A DNA stretch of 9,715 nucleotides. It comes from Candidatus Altimarinota bacterium (GTDB lineage: Bacteria > Patescibacteriota > Gracilibacteria > GCA-2401425 > JAJOLG01). The notes beneath the pieces are model-generated. The model searched no databases. It saw only the letters and a program-made list of their open reading frames with translations, and had not been told where the DNA came from. The translations under genes and the position numbers were made by a program. The DNA is taken from NCBI GenBank assembly GCA_021129445.1, contig JAJOLG010000046.1:1-9715 (forward strand), read 5' to 3'. Below, in pieces: positions 6,866-9,715 of this stretch (positions are counted from its first letter, which is position 1; each line of letters opens with the position of its first letter).

Positions 6866-7109
6866 AATTGTAAAATTATTTTTATAAAATCCTAAATAAA
6901 AGTGTGACGGGCCTTTATTTGGACAGTAAAATTTTTCTTTTGTGAAAAATTTTTAAAAAACTAAATATTTTTTTTTCAATATCAAATTTTTTTTAGAAAA
7001 TTTTTTAATTGTGTGGTTAAACTTTAAAATAAATTATTTTTTTTAAAAAATTTTTTTGCATATTGAAAAAAATTTTTTTTTATCTTTAAAAAAATAATTT
7101 AACAATAAT
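6866..7109. other. Divergent intergenic region between rpsO and the GT-C-like gene
   Basis: Very A/T-rich, with long A and T runs and an inverted repeat of AAAAAATTTTTTT (7045-7057) with AAAAAAATTTTTT (7066-7078), likely intrinsically curved DNA. TTGAAA at 7063-7068 with TAAAAA at 7087-7092 is a weak promoter candidate for the plus-strand gene. The only G/C-rich part is the rpsO leader hairpin. Confidence 0.4.
6891..6922 (-). promoter_or_regulatory. Bulged hairpin in the rpsO leader; candidate S15-binding autoregulatory RNA
   Basis: On the minus strand CCAAATAAAGG (6922-6912) pairs with CTTTTATTTAGG (6902-6891): 11 pairs with one bulged A (6893), closing a 9-base loop CCCGTCACA. The two pairs next to the loop are G6913-U6901 and G6912-C6902, the same GG/CU (G-U then G-C) step that S15 reads in 16S helix 22 and in several known rpsO leaders. 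The hairpin ends 25 bases before the ATG, a suitable place to control translation of S15. Structure is read directly; function is inference. Confidence 0.5.
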
Positions 7110-9599
7110 ATGGAGAAATTTTTACCAAAAATTTTAATTTGAACTTTTTGAGTGCGGATTTTGTTTGTGATGATTGAATATTTTAAACATCACCCTGAAT
7201 ATTTACAAGCATTTTCAAAGTCGCCATGACTTTTTACAAGTTTTTTGATAACTTTTTGAGTTGTGTTTTGATGATATTTTTTATACAAAAAATATTATTT
7301 AGATCAGGAATTTAAAATAAAATTTTCACCGCTTTTATTTTTATTGGTGTGAGTTTTTTGAGTTTGGTTAATTTGAAATTTGGAGTTTTGAATTATGCAA
7401 AAAACCTTGTGATTAACCTGATATTTATCATCAATTTGAGCAATGTTTTGAAATTTATTGCCAGTTTTTACAACTCTTTCAATAATTTTTATTTTAAGTT
7501 TTGTGCTTTGAGATAGACTTTCAAATTTTTTAAAAGTTAAATGGGAAAAAGAAAATTATTGAATTTTAAATATTGTTTTCTGAATTTCAGTAATTTTATT
7601 TTGATTATTTATTTTGTGATTATTGTGATTATTGACGAAGTTTTGGATTTTGTGATGTGCGATTTTTATTGCAATTTTTTCACTTCCTTCATTTAAAAAT
7701 TTTTGGAATTGGTTTATTTGAAAATGAAAAGAAGCAGAAAAATTTGAATTCTTTTCACTTGAAACCTTTTTATTTATTGCATTATTTTTCCTTATTTCGG
7801 TAAATATTTTTGATGTAATTCGTCCAATGCCGATTTGATGGGATGATATGGGGGTTTATATGAATATGCCTAAAAGAATTGCCGAAGATGCTGCGATTTT
7901 AGCTGGTCAAAGTGGGCAGGTTTGGATGTTAATGACTTCACTTTGATTTATTTTATGGGAAGGGTATGTTTGAACGACAGTGTCAATGTTTATCAACTTT
8001 TTTTGATGATTTTTGTGAATATTGGCAGTTTTTGCTTTCATAAATACAATTTTTAAAAATAGAAAAATGGCGATTTTTTGAGCCACTTTTTACTATTTTA
8101 TGCCAATGATAACTTTTCAGTCTGCACTTGATATGAAAATGGATCCAACTTTATTTTTGTTTATGGTGTGATCTGCTTTGATAATATTTAATTGATGATT
8201 GAAATTACTTGATAAAATGCATGAAAAAACTCATCAGCTTTCTTTGGAAGAAAAAATTAAATTTTGAATTTGATGATTTATTTTAGCAACTGCATTTTTT
8301 ATAAAAATCACAACAGCGATGGGAATTTTTGCACTTTTGTGAGCTTTAAGTTTTTTAATTTTTAATTGGAAAACAGCAGTTTGAGTTATTTTTTTAGAAT
8401 CTGCAATTTTTTTACTTTGGTTTGCAAGGATTCCAGAATTTACACCAGAATTTATAAAAATTTTAGCAGGAATTTTTTGAGTTTTATGAATAATTTTTAT
8501 TGCAATTTCAAAAATTAAAAAATTTCAAGCAAAATATTTTTTAGATATTGCGGTTTCGATTTGAGCTTGATTTTTGCTTGTTGCTCTGCCCTGGGCATCT
8601 TTTAATTATTCAACTTCGCATGAAATTTCGTTTGCCTGACTTGTAAGTTGAAAATTTCACGAGCGACCAAAAATTGATTTGGCTTCGGTGTGAATTGACG
8701 AGCATTGAGCGGATAAGCAATATTGTGAATCAACTTGATTAAAAGAGGAGTTATGAAGATATATTTGATACGATCAACCATTTTTCCAAAAATATTTTAC
8801 ACTTCCGTGGAAAAATACGATGAATACTCAGGTTCGCGGATATTATTTAGATATTTGATTTTTATTTTTAGCACTTTTAATTTGATTGATTTTGCTTTGA
8901 TCTTGGAGGAGATTTTGAAAAATGGAGTGGTGATTGGTGATTTTATTTTCAATAAATTGGTTTTTTTGGGCATTTGTATGAATGTGAGTGCCTTGGTATT
9001 GATTATTTTGATTTTTACCAGCAATAGCCTTGCTTGCCATGGTTGTTTATGATAAAAAATATTGAGTTTGAAGCGATAATTATTTTAAATATTTACTTAT
9101 TGCAGTTGTAATTATTTCAATTTCTGCATTTTGATACCTTCGTGAAACAAAAACATTTTCACAGGCTACAGTTGCATATGCTTTTTGAAAAATTGATTGA
9201 GATAGGTATGTTGATTCTATAGTTCCAACATATCGTGATACTGTGAAACTTATCGATTCCTATCCTCGTAATCCAGAAGATCCAAATTATCTTTACAGAA
9301 TTTGAACTTTTATGCCGTATTTTGTGAAAGATGTGAGAAGGGTAATGTTTTCTGATTCCCAGTTAGATAGATTTAAATGTATTGATTGAGACTGAAAAGA
9401 CGATGCAAGGACATTAAAAAGATTGAAAGATTTATGATTTAAATTTTTTGTTTTGGATACAAATACTTACACAATTGAAAAAAATCCAAATTGAACACTG
9501 CATAAAAAATATAAAAGATTTATTGATTTTGCGAATAAAAATTTAAAAATTTTGTATTATAAGCCAGAAAATTGAATTGCATTTATGATGATAAAATAA
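7110..9599 (+). CDS. Multi-pass membrane protein, putative GT-C-type glycosyltransferase
   Basis: An 829-residue protein, open throughout only with TGA as glycine, ending at TAA. Roughly a dozen or more hydrophobic segments occupy residues 1-650, and a soluble C-terminal domain of about 150 residues follows. After about six membrane segments comes an outside loop PMPIGWDDMGVYMNMPKRIA (D245, D246), which resembles the acidic loop motif in the first large loop of GT-C enzymes (PMT/ArnT/GT39 type) that use lipid-phosphate sugar donors. It is followed by further membrane pairs, then a second soluble loop (HERPKIDLASVGIDEHGADK, about 515-535). The six-segment N-terminal extension before the DD motif is unusual for GT39. 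I do not recognise the exact family; an O-antigen-polymerase-like or uncharacterised envelope protein is possible. It is transcribed alone, divergent from rpsO, and ends in a clear terminator. A short ORF with a good-looking AGAGGAG site near 8745 lies inside it in another frame and is not a gene. Confidence 0.6.
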
Positions 9600-9603
9600 T
9601 TTT

Positions 9604-9630
9604 AAGACCAGGTTTAATGCCTGGTTTTTT
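9604..9630 (+). terminator. Rho-independent terminator of the GT-C-like gene
   Basis: ACCAGG (9607-9612) pairs with CCTGGT (9620-9625), extended by A-T and G-U pairs, with a 7-base loop and a T6 run, 4 bases after the stop codon. Confidence 0.85.
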
Positions 9631-9679
9631 ATTTACACAAAAATTTTTTATAGATTTAAAAAATTTTTCTCACACCAAA

Positions 9680-9705
9680 AAAAAGCTAATAACTTTTAGC
9701 TTTTT
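9680..9705. terminator. Second terminator hairpin at the window end, probably for a converging gene
   Basis: AAAAAGCTAA (9680-9689) pairs perfectly with TTAGCTTTTT (9696-9705). A-runs on one side and T-runs on the other permit use on both strands. As the preceding gene already has a terminator, this one more likely serves a minus-strand gene lying beyond the window. Confidence 0.6.
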
Positions 9706-9715
9706 GTTTTTGTTT

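Noticed and set aside
8797-9040. Two minus-strand ORFs opposite the membrane gene
   Set aside because: Composition shadows of the T-rich coding strand; no recognisable motif and no TGA-glycine use.
8735-9052. A 105-codon ORF with a good AGAGGAG site before an ATG at 8753
   Set aside because: It overlaps the GT-C-like gene in another frame, and its purine-rich site codes for KEE in that protein. No other gene here uses a Shine-Dalgarno site.
1-9715. CRISPR array, insertion sequence or phage genes
   Set aside because: No regularly spaced repeats, transposase, integrase or terminal repeats were found; A/T runs give only trivial repeats.
1-9715. TGA as selenocysteine or tryptophan
   Set aside because: TGA is far too common for selenocysteine, it falls on conserved glycines, and tryptophan is already coded by TGG.

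Overview
The window comes from an AT-rich bacterium that reads UGA as glycine (genetic code 25). That code is known from the candidate phyla Absconditabacteria (SR1) and Gracilibacteria. Nine complete genes can be read, and every one carries in-frame TGA where its family has glycine: both UvrA Walker A loops, both UvrA LSGGE signatures, the DTGS motif of uS15, and the GD of the RNase III signature. All nine stop only at TAA or TAG. Under the standard code the window looks like a field of short broken ORFs. The sequence alone does not separate SR1 from Gracilibacteria.

Layout: 1-323 holds no confident gene, only T/G-rich minus-strand frames that may be part or remnant of a membrane or lipoprotein gene. 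uvrA (324-3197, +) ends in a strong terminator. It converges on a minus-strand unit of tRNA-Leu(UAG) (3702-3785) and a bS21-like gene (3399-3608). From 3941 a plus-strand cluster carries rpmF (bL32), nusB and rnc (RNase III), ending in a two-way terminator at 5447-5476. It faces a minus-strand series rpsO (uS15) - DUF1858 protein - leucine-rich-repeat lipoprotein (6865 down to 5484). Divergent from rpsO is a long GT-C-like membrane protein (7110-9599, +). The window closes with two hairpin terminators.

Function: most genes are housekeeping (excision repair, small ribosomal proteins, rRNA transcription and processing factors, a leucine tRNA). rpmF-nusB-rnc groups a 50S protein with an rRNA antitermination factor and the rRNA-processing nuclease. 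The lipoprotein and the GT-C protein are envelope components, and the DUF1858 protein is a small dithiol protein of unknown partner. No mobile element, CRISPR array or defence cassette is visible.

The most interesting signals are non-coding. They are a bulged hairpin in the rpsO leader carrying a GG/CU step like the one S15 recognises in 16S rRNA, two overlapping and mutually exclusive long hairpins directly upstream of rnc, stacked palindromes in the rpmF leader, an inverted pair of TTGACA boxes between tRNA-Leu and rpmF, and a general lack of Shine-Dalgarno sequences.
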